Of a stretch of DNA of 64,000 nt, positions 16,259 to 25,375 are shown piece by piece. The notes beneath the pieces were generated by a model that did no database searches, had not been told where the DNA came from, and saw only the letters and a list, made by a program, of their open reading frames with translations. A program made the translations under genes and the position numbers. The first letter of the stretch is position 1; each line of letters opens with the position of its first letter. Source of the DNA: CAWAMD01 sp963783045 (GTDB lineage Bacteria > Actinomycetota > Nitriliruptoria > Nitriliruptorales > Nitriliruptoraceae); assembly GCA_963783045.1 (NCBI GenBank), contig CAWAMD010000002.1:1-64000 (forward strand), read 5' to 3'.

Positions 16259-16514
16259 GGGCAGACTCGCCTCCGGTCGGCGCGGTCGCAGCAGCAGCGA
16301 GGGGGTCTGTGCCACAGCGCGTTCTGTTCGGCGTTGCTGGACCGTAGTCGCTCGGCCGGTCAGATCCTCGCAGGTGCCGCGAAGCGGATACCCCTGAGGA
16401 CGGCCTCCCGGTGCTCGTGCTTGATGTGCGTCCTGCGCACCGAGCGCCGAGCGCACGCCGGCGCCCACCCCGGCGGGATCCCGCCTCGGCCGCTGCGCCC
16501 CGTCCACGACGGGC

Positions 16515-17411
16515 TCACTCCAGCTCGATGACGTGTGACGGGTCGGGCTGCTCGTCGGGCGGGGCCTGGCTGTAGTCGCCGAAGGGAGCGTCACGGTCGG
16601 CGACGGCCGCACCGACCCCCTGCTGCTCGGCCGTGGCGATGAAGCGGTGCGCGTCCGGCGTGTTCCGCATCAGCCCGTCCAGGATCGGGCCGAGGGTCTG
16701 CGTCGCCGAGAGCCCCATCTGCTCGTAGGCCTGGTTCACGACGAGCTTCATGGCGGCCAGCTGGGACGCCGGGATCGACGCGAGCTGCTCGGCGCGCTCG
16801 CGCACCGTGTCCTCGAGCCGCTCGAAGGGCACGGCCTCGTTGATCAGGCCGACGTCGGCGGCCTCGCGCCCCGACAGCGGCTTCCCGGTCAGCGCGTACT
16901 CCTTCGCGCGGGTGAGGCCGAGGCGGTAGATCCACATGCCCGACAGGTACGCGCCCCACATCCGCGAGTACGGGGTGCCGATCCGCGCGTCCTCCGAGGC
17001 GATGACGAGATCGCCGCACAGCGCGGTGTCGCTGCCGCCACCGACGCACCAGCCGTGCACCTGCACGATGGTGGGCTTCGGGGTACGCCACAGGCTCATG
17101 AACTTCTGCGTCGGCGCGAGCTGCGGGGCGGTGGCGAAGACGAAGTCCTTGCCGGCATCCCAGCGGCCGTCGGTGGTGATGGCGTCGTCCCAGTGCTCGA
17201 AGCCGCCACCGAAGTCGTAGCCGGCGCAGAACGACCGTCCGGCACCACGCACGACGACGACCTTCACCCCGTCGTCGCGGGTGGCCTCGTGCACGGCGGC
17301 CTCGAACTCGTCGGGCATCGGCGGGACGATCGTGTTCAGCCGCTCCGGCCGGTTCAGGGTGATCGTCGCGATCGGCCCGTCGGTGTCGTAGCGCAGCGTC
17401 GTCGGATCCAC
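16515..17411 (-). CDS. crotonase-family enoyl-CoA hydratase/isomerase
   Basis: 298 aa; GTG with GGGAGGC upstream. Typical crotonase order: ATITLNRPERLNTI, VVVVRGAGRSFCAGYDFGGG (first oxyanion-hole loop), VQVHGWCVGGGSDTALCGDL (second oxyanion loop), DARIGTP, LTGKPLSGREAADVGLINEAV. The usual catalytic Glu of true hydratases is not evident in the MWGAYLSGMW segment, so the reaction may differ from water addition. Downstream of the cupredoxin region on the opposite strand, it stands alone. Confidence 0.85.
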   Translation of the reverse strand: MDPTTLRYDTDGPIATITLNRPERLNTIVPPMPDEFEAAVHEATRDDGVKVVVVRGAGRSFCAGYDFGGGFEHWDDAITTDGRWDAGKDFVFATAPQLAPTQKFMSLWRTPKPTIVQVHGWCVGGGSDTALCGDLVIASEDARIGTPYSRMWGAYLSGMWIYRLGLTRAKEYALTGKPLSGREAADVGLINEAVPFERLEDTVRERAEQLASIPASQLAAMKLVVNQAYEQMGLSATQTLGPILDGLMRNTPDAHRFIATAEQQGVGAAVADRDAPFGDYSQAPPDEQPDPSHVIELE

Positions 17412-17422
17412 GGCTGCCTCCC

Positions 17423-18046
17423 GTGCTCGTCGGTCGCGCGGACCCTAATCCCCGCGCGCCCACCAGGGACGTCACGCGCGTCGAGCCGCGACCGCGCCCC
17501 ACGACGGCTGCGTCTGCGTCGAGCTCACCGGCCACGGCTCTGCACAATCCAGCCCGGGCGCGGCGAACGTCGCGACGGCCCCGGTGCTGTTCGGCCAGCC
17601 GGCCCCCATCCCGCTTCGGCGCCTGCCCGCGGGCGCCCGACGAGGGCGACGCCCACGAGAGCTTCGCCTTCGGCGAGCCCGCGAACGCGGACGACGCCGA
17701 CCGGACCGTGGAGGTCAGCACGCTCGACAGCCTCGACTACGACCCCGGCAGCCTGACGGCGAAGAAGGGTGAGATCATCCACTTCGTGATCACGAACCCC
17801 GGCAAGATCGCGCACGAGTTCACCCTCGGCGACGAGGCGAGCCAGGACGACCACGAGGAGGAGATGACCCAGATGCGGGCCAAGGGCGAGATGATGATGG
17901 GCGACGAGCCCAACGCCGTCGCGCTCGAGCCGGGCGAGACCAAGGAGCTGACCTGGCACTTCACGGAGGCGGGCACCGTCTACTACGCCTGCCACGAAGC
18001 CGGGCACTACCCCGGCGGGATGAAGGCCGCCATCACCGTCAGCTGA
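17423..18046 (+). CDS. cupredoxin-domain copper protein, 5' end uncertain
   Basis: Residues from ~17640 on form a cupredoxin fold: TVEVSTLDSLDYDPGSLTAK, GEIIHFVITNPGKIAHEFTL with a His ligand, ETKELTWHFTEAGTVYYAC, and the C-x3-H-x4-M type loop CHEAGHYPGGM. A type 1 (blue) copper site for electron transfer or copper handling is likely. The only in-frame start (GTG 17423) gives a 75-residue Arg/Pro/Ser-rich leader with no signal peptide, unlike the secreted family. The 5' end is probably damaged or the start lies elsewhere. Its stop abuts the convergent neighbour's stop in TGATCA. Confidence 0.65.
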   Translation: MLVGRADPNPRAPTRDVTRVEPRPRPTTAASASSSPATALHNPARARRTSRRPRCCSASRPPSRFGACPRAPDEGDAHESFAFGEPANADDADRTVEVSTLDSLDYDPGSLTAKKGEIIHFVITNPGKIAHEFTLGDEASQDDHEEEMTQMRAKGEMMMGDEPNAVALEPGETKELTWHFTEAGTVYYACHEAGHYPGGMKAAITVS

Positions 18047-18745
18047 TCACCGCACCGCGCGGATGACGAGCCGGGACGTGGGGGTGACCGGACCCGAGCG
18101 GTCCAGGTCACCCCACGTCTCGATGATCGTGAAGCCGACGCGGCGCAGCTCGCGCACCAGCTCGGTCGCCGTGTACAGCCGCAGCCGCAGCACCTTCTCG
18201 ACCGCCCCGATCGTGAGCGTCGCCGTCCGGATGCCGGTCGCCCAGTCGGTCTCCCCCGTCTCCCGGATCGGGCCCTCGTCCGGAACCTCCTCGCCGTACC
18301 GGTGCGCGAGGAAGTCGCGGTGCAGCAGCTCCATGACGAGCTGGCCGCCGTCCCGCAGCGCCCCGTACCAGGCGGCCAGCGCGGCGAGATCGTCGTCGCG
18401 GTGGGCGAGGTACCCGAACGACGAGTACAGGTTCACGACCGCGTCGAAGGGACCGGGCGGCACCTCGCGCATGTCGCCGACGAGGTAGCGCGGACCGGGG
18501 TTGCGGACCTCCGCCAGCTCGATCTGACGCGGCGAGGCGTCGATGCCCACCACGTCGTGGCCGCGATCCTGCAGTCGTCCGGCGATCCGGCCGAACCCGC
18601 ACGGCACGTCGAGGATCGCCGCGCCGGCGGGCAGGTCGAGGAGCGCGACGAGCGCGTCGGTCTGCTCGTCGGAGCGGTCGAAGCGGCCCGCCTCGGTCCA
18701 CGCCGCGACGTAGTCGTCGTCGAAGAAGTCCTCCCACCATTCCAT
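18047..18745 (-). CDS. class I SAM-dependent methyltransferase
   Basis: 232 aa; ATG start, MEWWEDFFDDDYVAAW. SAM motif AAILDVPCGFGRIAGRLQDRG near residue 43, then VVGIDASPRQIELAE and the D-AVVNLYSSFGYL motif. C-terminal half has the FGYLAHRDDDLAAL and GFTIIETWGDLD elements of methyltransferase_11-type proteins acting on small molecules. Substrate unknown. Convergent with the cupredoxin gene: stop codons are immediately adjacent with no intergenic base. Confidence 0.8.
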   Translation of the reverse strand: MEWWEDFFDDDYVAAWTEAGRFDRSDEQTDALVALLDLPAGAAILDVPCGFGRIAGRLQDRGHDVVGIDASPRQIELAEVRNPGPRYLVGDMREVPPGPFDAVVNLYSSFGYLAHRDDDLAALAAWYGALRDGGQLVMELLHRDFLAHRYGEEVPDEGPIRETGETDWATGIRTATLTIGAVEKVLRLRLYTATELVRELRRVGFTIIETWGDLDRSGPVTPTSRLVIRAVR

Positions 18746-18835
18746 GTGCTGACGGTAGCCGGCGAGGCCGAAGCCGGTGCCCGCCGCCCACTAGCCTGGG
18801 ACCGGCCACCGGCAGCGACCGACGGGGAGAGGACC

Positions 18836-20144
18836 GTGGAGCAGACGGAGACGATCTTCACGTGGGGCGCCCCGCCCATCAAGTTCGGCGCCGGCGCGAT
18901 CGACGAGCTCTGGTTCGACCTGCAGCGCTTCGGTGACGTGCGGACGGTGATGATCGTGACCGACCCCGGCGTGGCGGCGACCGGCGTGCCCGATCGCATC
19001 CGGACACAGCTCGCCGCCCACGGGATCGATGCGACGGTGTACGACGGCGTCCACGTCGAGCCGACCGACGAGAGCATGCAGGCGGCGATCGACGCGGCGT
19101 CGGGGACCGACTGGGACGCGTTCGTCGCGGTCGGCGGCGGATCCTCCATGGACACGGCGAAGGCGATGAACCTCATCAGCTCCCACCCCGGCGACCTGAT
19201 GGACTACGTGAACGCCCCGGTGGGCGGCGGGAAGACGCCGCCCGGTCCCCTCGCGCCGATGATCGCGGTCCCGACCACGGCCGGCACCGGGTCGGAGGCC
19301 ACGTCGGTGTGCGTCCTCGACATCCTGAGCATGAAGGTCAAGACCGGCATCAGCCACTGGCGGCTGCAGCCCTCCCTCGCCGTCATCGACCCGCTCACGA
19401 CCCTGTCCCTGCCCCCGATGGTGACGGCCGCCTCGGGCATGGACGTCGTCTGCCACGCCCTCGAGTCGTACACGGCGCGCCCGTTCCACGCCTCCCCGCG
19501 CAAGGAACCGGAGCAGCGGGTGACCTACTGCGGGTCGAACCCGGTCGCCGACGTGTGGTGTCAGCGGGCCCTCGAGCTCGCCGGGTCGTCACTGCGCCGC
19601 GCCGTGCTCAACGGCGACCACCTCGGGGCGCGCACGGACATGATGCAGGCCGCCACCTTCGCGGGGCTCGGGTTCGGGAACGCCGGCGTCCACCTGCCCC
19701 ACGCCTGCGCCTACCCGATCGCTGGCCGGGTCCGTGACTACTCGCCGCCCGGCTACCCCGACGAGCCGCTGGTTCCCCATGGGATGGCCGTGTGCCTCAC
19801 CGCGCCGGCGGCCTTCCGGTTCACGTTCCCGACCGATCCGGCGCGGCACCTCGAGGCGGCGCGGCTGCTCGCGCCGGCGGGCGCCCGCGAGCCCACCGCG
19901 GGGCCCGCCGTCGGGCCCGCCGTGGGCCACGTCCCCCGGGCAGGTGCTGCCCACGGCCCTCGCCGAGCTCATGCGCGACATCGGCATGCCGAACGGGCTC
20001 GCCGCCGTCGGCTACGACGAGGACGACATCGACGCGCTCGTCGAGGGCACGATGAAGCAGGAGCGGCTCCTCGTCATCGCGCCGCGCGACATCGCTGCCG
20101 ACGACGTGGCCGCGATCTTCCGCGACTCGCTGCGGAACTGGTGA
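18836..20144 (+). pseudogene. iron-containing alcohol dehydrogenase / hydroxyacid-oxoacid transhydrogenase, frameshifted
   Basis: GTG 18836 follows GGGGAGAGG. Reading gives ETIFTWGAPPIKFGAGAID, VGGGSSMDTAKAMNL (cofactor site), AVPTTAGTGSEAT, and metal ligands in SGMDVVCHALES and HLPHACAYPIAG plus VPHGMAVCLTAP. After ~19937 this frame degenerates to Arg-rich sequence. The proper C-terminus (QVLPTALAELMRDIGMPNGL ... IFRDSLRNW) is in the next frame to TGA 20142-20144. Removing one C from the CCCCC run at 19933-19937 restores a ~435-aa enzyme. The whole is homologous to ADHFE1-type transhydrogenases. A base-call error is the simplest explanation. Confidence 0.8.
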
Positions 20145-20605
20145 GTCCCGTGACCGACGACACCCTGCCGCGCCGGCGAGACTTCCCCCTCCTGCGGGAG
20201 CAGCCGACCCGCTGGAACGACAACGACCACTACGGCCACGTCAACAACGTCGTCTACTACGCCTGGTTCGACACGACCGTGAACGGCTACCTCATCGAGG
20301 CGACCGGCAGCGACATCCGCGAGCTCGACGCGATCGGTCTGGTGGTGGAGACGAGCTGCCGCTACCTCGCCCCGGTGAGCTTCCCGGACACGCTGTCGGT
20401 GGGGCTCGCCGTCGCACGTCTCGGCCGGTCGAGCATCGTGTACCGCCTCGGCGTCTTCCGGGAGGGCGACGACGACCCGGTCGCGCTCGGCCGATTCGTG
20501 CACGTCTACGTGGACCGGGCCACCCGGCAGACGAGCGCCGTGCCCGCGGCCATCCGGGACGCGGTCGCGCCACTGCAGGTCGACTGGGCCGCGACGGGCG
20601 GCTGA
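20141..20605 (+). CDS. acyl-CoA thioesterase (4HBT hotdog fold)
   Basis: 154 aa from GTG 20141, which overlaps the dehydrogenase stop (GTGA); GTG 20150 is an alternative. Signature WNDNDHYGHVNNVVYYAWFD contains the catalytic Asp region of 4-hydroxybenzoyl-CoA-thioesterase-like enzymes, followed by VVETSCRYLAPVSFPDTL and GRFVHVYVDRAT. It hydrolyses an acyl-CoA thioester. Translational coupling to the dehydrogenase suggests a shared pathway, perhaps turnover of a hydroxyacyl or acyl intermediate. Confidence 0.85.
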   Translation: MSPVTDDTLPRRRDFPLLREQPTRWNDNDHYGHVNNVVYYAWFDTTVNGYLIEATGSDIRELDAIGLVVETSCRYLAPVSFPDTLSVGLAVARLGRSSIVYRLGVFREGDDDPVALGRFVHVYVDRATRQTSAVPAAIRDAVAPLQVDWAATGG

Positions 20606-20710
20606 CCACGTCCGGCAGGTCCGTTCGTGCGGGCCGGCCGGGGGCCTCGGATGCCCTACGGTTCGCGTCGGTCCTGCCCCCTCATCGTTCCTCCCCACAA
20701 GGCCCCCCAC

Positions 20711-22606
20711 ATGGCGAACTCGGAGCAGCGGGCGTCCGGGCACGGCTCCAGGACGCCACTGGCGACCCTGACGCTGGGCGCGCTCGGTGTCGTCTACGGC
20801 GACATCGGCACGAGCCCGCTCTATGCGCTGCGCGAGTCGTTCGAGGGTGCCGGCCACCGGCTCGAGGTGACGCCGGACAACGTGCTCGGGATCCTCTCGC
20901 TCATCTTCTGGTCCCTCGTCCTCGTCATCTCGATCAAGTACCTGATCTTCGTCATGCGCGCCGACAACGACGGGGAGGGCGGCATCCTCGCCCTGACCTC
21001 GCTGGTCCCCCGGCGGGCAGGCGCGACCGGCAACGGTCGCGTGAAGACGGTCCTCATCCTGCTCGGCCTGTTCGGCACGGCCCTGCTGTACGGCGACGGG
21101 ATGATCACCCCGGCCATCTCCGTGCTCTCGGCCGTGGAGGGCACCGAGGTGGCCACCCCGGGCATGTCCGAGTACGTCATACCGATCGCGATCGTGATCC
21201 TCGTGCTGCTCTTCGCCGTGCAGCATCGCGGCACGGGCGGGGTCGGCCGCGTGTTCGGCCCCGTCATGGTCATCTGGTTCACCGTCCTCGGCGCGCTCGG
21301 GCTCATCGAGATCATCCGACACCCCGGCGTGCTCGTCGCGCTGAGCCCCCACCACGCCGTCACGTTCTTCTTCGAGAACTCACTCACGGGCTTCCTCGCA
21401 CTCGGCTCGGTGTTCCTCGTCGTCACGGGCGGCGAGGCGCTCTACGCCGACATGGGCCACTTCGGGCAACGACCCATCGAGCTCGGCTGGTTCGCCATCG
21501 TGCTCCCGGGACTGCTGCTCAACTACTTCGGACAGGGGGCGATGCTGATCAACCGCCCCGGGGCGATCGACAACCCCTTCTACCGGCTCGCACCGGACTG
21601 GGCGCTCTACCCGATGGTGATCCTGGCGACGGTCGCGACCGTGATCGCCTCCCAGGCCCTCATCTCCGGCGCCTTCTCGCTCACGATGCAGGCGTCCCAG
21701 CTCGGCTACGCCCCCCGGATGAAGATCGTGCACACCTCCGCCGAGGAGCGGGGACAGATCTACGTGCCGGCCGTGAACTGGATCCTCATGGTCTCGTGCG
21801 TCGGCCTCGTGATCGGCTTCGAGACCTCCACGAACCTGGCAGCGGCGTACGGCGTCGCCGTGACCTCGACCATGGTGATCACGACGCTGCTCTTCTACGT
21901 GGTGGCACGCGAGGTCTTCCACTGGTCCAGGCTGGCGGCAGGGTCGCTGTGCGGCGGGTTCCTGGTCATCGACGTGGCCTACTTCGGCGCGAACCTGCTC
22001 AAGATCCCGCATGGCGGGTGGTTCCCGATCGTGGTCGGGCTGCTCGTCTTCACCCTGCTGACCACCTGGTACACGGGCCGGCGGATCGTCAGCGACCGCA
22101 TCCGTCGCGGCCGGACCCCGCTCGACGTGTTCGTCGAGAGCGTCATGGAGGACCCGCCGACCCGGGTTCCCGGCACCGCCGTCTACCTGTTCGGCATGTC
22201 CGGGATGACCCCGCCGGCGCTGCTGACGAACCTGCGGTCGAACAAGTCCCTGCACGAGGACGTGATCTGCGTCGCCATCATCACCGACGACGTGCCGCAC
22301 GTGCATCCCGTGCGGCGCGTCGAGGAGAGCGATCTCGGGTACGGGGTACGGCAGATCAACCTCCACTACGGCTTCATGGAGGAGCCGGCCGTGCACCGTG
22401 ACCTCGTGGATCTGGCCGAGCTCCCGGAGCCCGAGGTGACGTACGTGCTCGGCAAGGAGACGCTGCTCGTCACCGAGCGTCCGGGCATGGCGATGTGGCG
22501 AGAGCACCTCTTCGCCGTGATGAGCCGCAACGCGACGAGCGCTGCGAGCTACTTCGGGCTGCCCTCCGGTCGGGTGTTCGAGATCGGCACCCAGGTCGAG
22601 CTCTGA
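20711..22606 (+). CDS. kup: KUP/HAK family potassium transporter
   Basis: 631 aa from ATG 20711; a GTG at 20627 would add 28 residues. Kup landmarks: LTLGALGVVYGDIGTSPLYA near residue 20, GGILAL, GTALLYGDGMITPAISVLSA, GGEALYADMGHFGQRPI, LNYFGQGAMLI, and TNLAAAYGVAVTSTM. About 12 membrane helices, then a ~150-residue cytosolic tail. It imports K+ with H+. Its last 58 bases overlap the convergent MFS gene. Kup proteins are known c-di-AMP targets in some bacteria and disA lies in this window, but no direct link is visible. Confidence 0.93.
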   Translation: MANSEQRASGHGSRTPLATLTLGALGVVYGDIGTSPLYALRESFEGAGHRLEVTPDNVLGILSLIFWSLVLVISIKYLIFVMRADNDGEGGILALTSLVPRRAGATGNGRVKTVLILLGLFGTALLYGDGMITPAISVLSAVEGTEVATPGMSEYVIPIAIVILVLLFAVQHRGTGGVGRVFGPVMVIWFTVLGALGLIEIIRHPGVLVALSPHHAVTFFFENSLTGFLALGSVFLVVTGGEALYADMGHFGQRPIELGWFAIVLPGLLLNYFGQGAMLINRPGAIDNPFYRLAPDWALYPMVILATVATVIASQALISGAFSLTMQASQLGYAPRMKIVHTSAEERGQIYVPAVNWILMVSCVGLVIGFETSTNLAAAYGVAVTSTMVITTLLFYVVAREVFHWSRLAAGSLCGGFLVIDVAYFGANLLKIPHGGWFPIVVGLLVFTLLTTWYTGRRIVSDRIRRGRTPLDVFVESVMEDPPTRVPGTAVYLFGMSGMTPPALLTNLRSNKSLHEDVICVAIITDDVPHVHPVRRVEESDLGYGVRQINLHYGFMEEPAVHRDLVDLAELPEPEVTYVLGKETLLVTERPGMAMWREHLFAVMSRNATSAASYFGLPSGRVFEIGTQVEL

Positions 22607-23931
22607 TCGGCGCCCCGTCGGTTGTTCGTGTGCCAGCGCAGCGTCACGACCGCGGGCACGAGGGTCAGCCCGACACCGATGAGGCACATGATCCGGAAGC
22701 CGACCGTGCCGGCGAGCACGCCGGCGCTGAGCGCCGCGACCGCGGAGGACGCCCACACCAGCGACTCGACGCGTCCCTGCAGCCGGGCGCGGCGCTCCTC
22801 CGCGACACCGCGGGTCAGCAGGGAGCTGCCGGCGACGAAGCCACCGCTCCAGCCGAGGCCGAGCATGCCGAGCGCGATGCCCATGGCGATACCGCCGGCC
22901 GGGGCGCTGGCCGCCAGCAGCCCCGCGCCGGCGAGCAGCCCGATGCCGGCCGCGATGACCGGGACCGGCCCGTAGCGGTCGTCGGCCCAGCCGAAGACCG
23001 GCGCGAACAGGTACATGCCGACGAGGTGGGCGGACAGGATGAGCCCGACCGTGGTGAGGCTCCCGCCCGCGTTGCGGATGAACACCGGGGTCATGGTCAT
23101 GAGCAGGACCATGACCACCTGCCCGGCCATGAGCACGGTCACGGCGGTGCGGACCTGCCGTCGGGCGACCGTCTGACGATCGGCGTCGCGCGCCTCGCTC
23201 GCCCCGGGGACGTCGCTGGCCAGCGGGGCGGGCGTGACGGGCTCGGTCGCCCCGTCCGGTGGCGTGCCCGGGTCGCGATGCGCGATCGTGCCGGGGTCCG
23301 GCCGGAGCAGCAGCGCCTCGGCGGCGAGGACGCCCACGAACGCGACCAGCGCCACGACGTAGGGGCCGGCGAGCTCCGCGAGGCCGGTGGCCGTGGCGAA
23401 CCGCCCGCCGGGTGACAGCAGGCTCGGGCCGACCACCCCTCCGACGGTGCCGGCCCACACCAGCCACCCGAGCGCACGGCCCCGCCGTTCGGGCGGCTGC
23501 AGCTCGGCCGCGACGTAGCGGGAGAGCTGGTTCGCGCCCTGCGCCACGCCGACGAGCAGGCTCGCCACCAGCAGCAGGAGGAAGATGCCGGCGCCGACGG
23601 CGGCCGCGGCCAGCGCCGCGCCGAACGCGCCGACGAGGTAGCCGGTGAGCAGCCCGTCGCGCCGACCGCGGCGCTCCATGACGGCGGTGATCAGTGCCGC
23701 ACCGGCGGCCGTGCCGATCGTGCCGGCAGCCCCCGGGAGCCCGCTCCAGGTCGCGACGCCGGTGATCTCCTCGGCGGCGAGCGGCCCGACGGCCAGCGCC
23801 ACGAAGAACCCGGTGGTGCCGAGCGACACGCCACCGAAGAGGCGTCTGGTCGTGCGACGGCGCAGCGCCGCCAGTGCCTGGGGGTCCCCGGCGGAGGGTC
23901 CGGCCACTTTGGAGGGAGCGGTGGCGTGCAT
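22549..23931 (-). CDS. MFS transporter, multidrug-type
   Basis: 460 aa from ATG 23931. Twelve predicted helices in two halves separated by a hydrophilic loop (PDPGTIAHRDPGTPPDGA...). MFS motif A-like VMERRGRRDGLL follows helix 2 and DDRYGPVPV sits at the equivalent place in the second half. The first half GVAQGANQLSRYVAAELQPP recalls permissive exporters. Substrate unknown. The stop lies inside the convergent kup coding region; the final ~20 residues are antisense to it. Confidence 0.8.
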   Translation of the reverse strand: MHATAPSKVAGPSAGDPQALAALRRRTTRRLFGGVSLGTTGFFVALAVGPLAAEEITGVATWSGLPGAAGTIGTAAGAALITAVMERRGRRDGLLTGYLVGAFGAALAAAAVGAGIFLLLLVASLLVGVAQGANQLSRYVAAELQPPERRGRALGWLVWAGTVGGVVGPSLLSPGGRFATATGLAELAGPYVVALVAFVGVLAAEALLLRPDPGTIAHRDPGTPPDGATEPVTPAPLASDVPGASEARDADRQTVARRQVRTAVTVLMAGQVVMVLLMTMTPVFIRNAGGSLTTVGLILSAHLVGMYLFAPVFGWADDRYGPVPVIAAGIGLLAGAGLLAASAPAGGIAMGIALGMLGLGWSGGFVAGSSLLTRGVAEERRARLQGRVESLVWASSAVAALSAGVLAGTVGFRIMCLIGVGLTLVPAVVTLRWHTNNRRGADQSSTWVPISNTRPEGSPK

Positions 23932-23980
23932 GGACGGGCCTCGAACGACGAAGGCCGATGGTACTCGGGTCAGGTCACCA

Positions 23981-25216
23981 CTAGCCGCGATCGTCGAGAC
24001 GGCCGCGCGCGGCCTCGGCGAGCCGGGCGACGGCCAGCACGTTGGCGGCCCGGCGCAGCGGGAGCGAGCGCTCCTCGGCGGTGGCCCACAGCTCGTCGAA
24101 GGCGTTCTGCATGAACCCGTCGAGCCGGTCGGCGACCTGCTCGGCGGACCACCGCTGACCGGCACGGTTCTGCTCCCACTCGAAGAAGGAGACCGTGACC
24201 CCGCCGGCGTTCGCGAGGACGTCGGGGACCACGACCCGGTCGCTGTCGGCCAGGACCGAGTCCGCGGCCGGGGTCAGGGGCCCGTTCGCCGCCTCGACGA
24301 TCATCGTCGCGCGTACCTCACGGGCCACCTGCTCGTCCACGGCGCCTTCGAGAGCCGCCGGGACGAGCACGTCCACGTCCAGGCGCAGCAGGTCGGCCTG
24401 GGGGATGGTGTGGGCGTCGGCGTCGGTGACGCTCCCGTGCCGGCGCTTCGCGTCGGCCACGGCGACCAGGTCGAGCCCGTCCGGGTCGTGGATGGCACCG
24501 CCCGAGTCGGACACCGCCACCACGGTCAGGCCGTCATCGGCCAGCATGCGGGCGAGATGGGCCCCGGCGTTGCCGAATCCCTGGACGGCGACCGAGGCGT
24601 CGGCGGGCAGCCCGACCTTCGACGCGGCTCGGTGCAGCACCGCCCGGCACCCGGCGGCGGTCGCCGTGTCGCGACCCACGGAGCCGCCCGCACCGACGGA
24701 CTTGCCGGTCACGACCGAGGGCCGGTCGTCGCCGGTCGCCCTGGCGTACTCGTCCGCGAACCAGTCCATCTCGTCCTGCCCCGTGTTCACGTCGGGCGCC
24801 GGGACGTCGAGGTCGGGACCGATCGCCGTGGCGATCGCCCGGGCGTAGCTGCGGGTCACCGACTCGACCTCGCGATCACTCAGCTCCTTGGGGTTGCACC
24901 GCACGCCGCCCTTCCCACCGCCGAACGGCAGGTCGAGCAGCGCGGTCTTCACGCTCATGAGGGTGGCGAGGCCGGTCACCTCCGCCTCGGTCACGTCGGG
25001 GTGGAAGCGGATGCCACCCTTGGCAGGCCCCCGTGCCGTCGAGTGCTGCACCCGGTAGCCGGGCAGCACCCGGGTGGTCCCGTCGTCCGCGACGTAGGGC
25101 ACCTGCACGCTGATGACCCGCTCGGGCTCACGAACGAGCGTCCGCAACCCGTCGTCGAGATCGAGCAGGTCGGCGGCGTCGTCGATGGCGGCGAGTGCCA
25201 CCTCGTGCAGGTTCAT
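23981..25216 (-). CDS. gdhA: Glu/Leu/Phe/Val dehydrogenase (glutamate dehydrogenase)
   Basis: 411 aa; ATG 25216. Interconverts glutamate and 2-oxoglutarate plus ammonia with NAD(P). Substrate-site signature LPFGGGKGGVRCNPKELSDR includes the catalytic Lys. GYRVQHSTARGPAKGGIRFH binds glutamate, APDVNTGQDEMDWFADEYA follows, and the Rossmann fingerprint VAVQGFGNAGAHLARML is near residue 210. Length and motifs match the hexameric short-chain class; the subgroup (glutamate versus leucine) is not certain. Separated by 159 bp from the divergent acyltransferase. Confidence 0.9.
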   Translation of the reverse strand: MNLHEVALAAIDDAADLLDLDDGLRTLVREPERVISVQVPYVADDGTTRVLPGYRVQHSTARGPAKGGIRFHPDVTEAEVTGLATLMSVKTALLDLPFGGGKGGVRCNPKELSDREVESVTRSYARAIATAIGPDLDVPAPDVNTGQDEMDWFADEYARATGDDRPSVVTGKSVGAGGSVGRDTATAAGCRAVLHRAASKVGLPADASVAVQGFGNAGAHLARMLADDGLTVVAVSDSGGAIHDPDGLDLVAVADAKRRHGSVTDADAHTIPQADLLRLDVDVLVPAALEGAVDEQVAREVRATMIVEAANGPLTPAADSVLADSDRVVVPDVLANAGGVTVSFFEWEQNRAGQRWSAEQVADRLDGFMQNAFDELWATAEERSLPLRRAANVLAVARLAEAARGRLDDRG

Positions 25217-25375
25217 GGGCGTCTCCCTCCGTCGTCGCGGGCGGCGTCGTCGCCGTCGTCGCCGTCGTCTGTGACGCTACGAGATCCGGCGGTGCGTGGC
25301 CGTCCCGCCACACGGCCGTCCGTCGCGATACCGTCGCGCCGTCCAGCGGGCGCCAGGACTGCCCCGGGGGTGAGC

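Noticed and set aside
20606..20710. c-di-AMP (ydaO) riboswitch before kup
   Set aside because: Only ~105 bp are available and I see none of the conserved paired elements.
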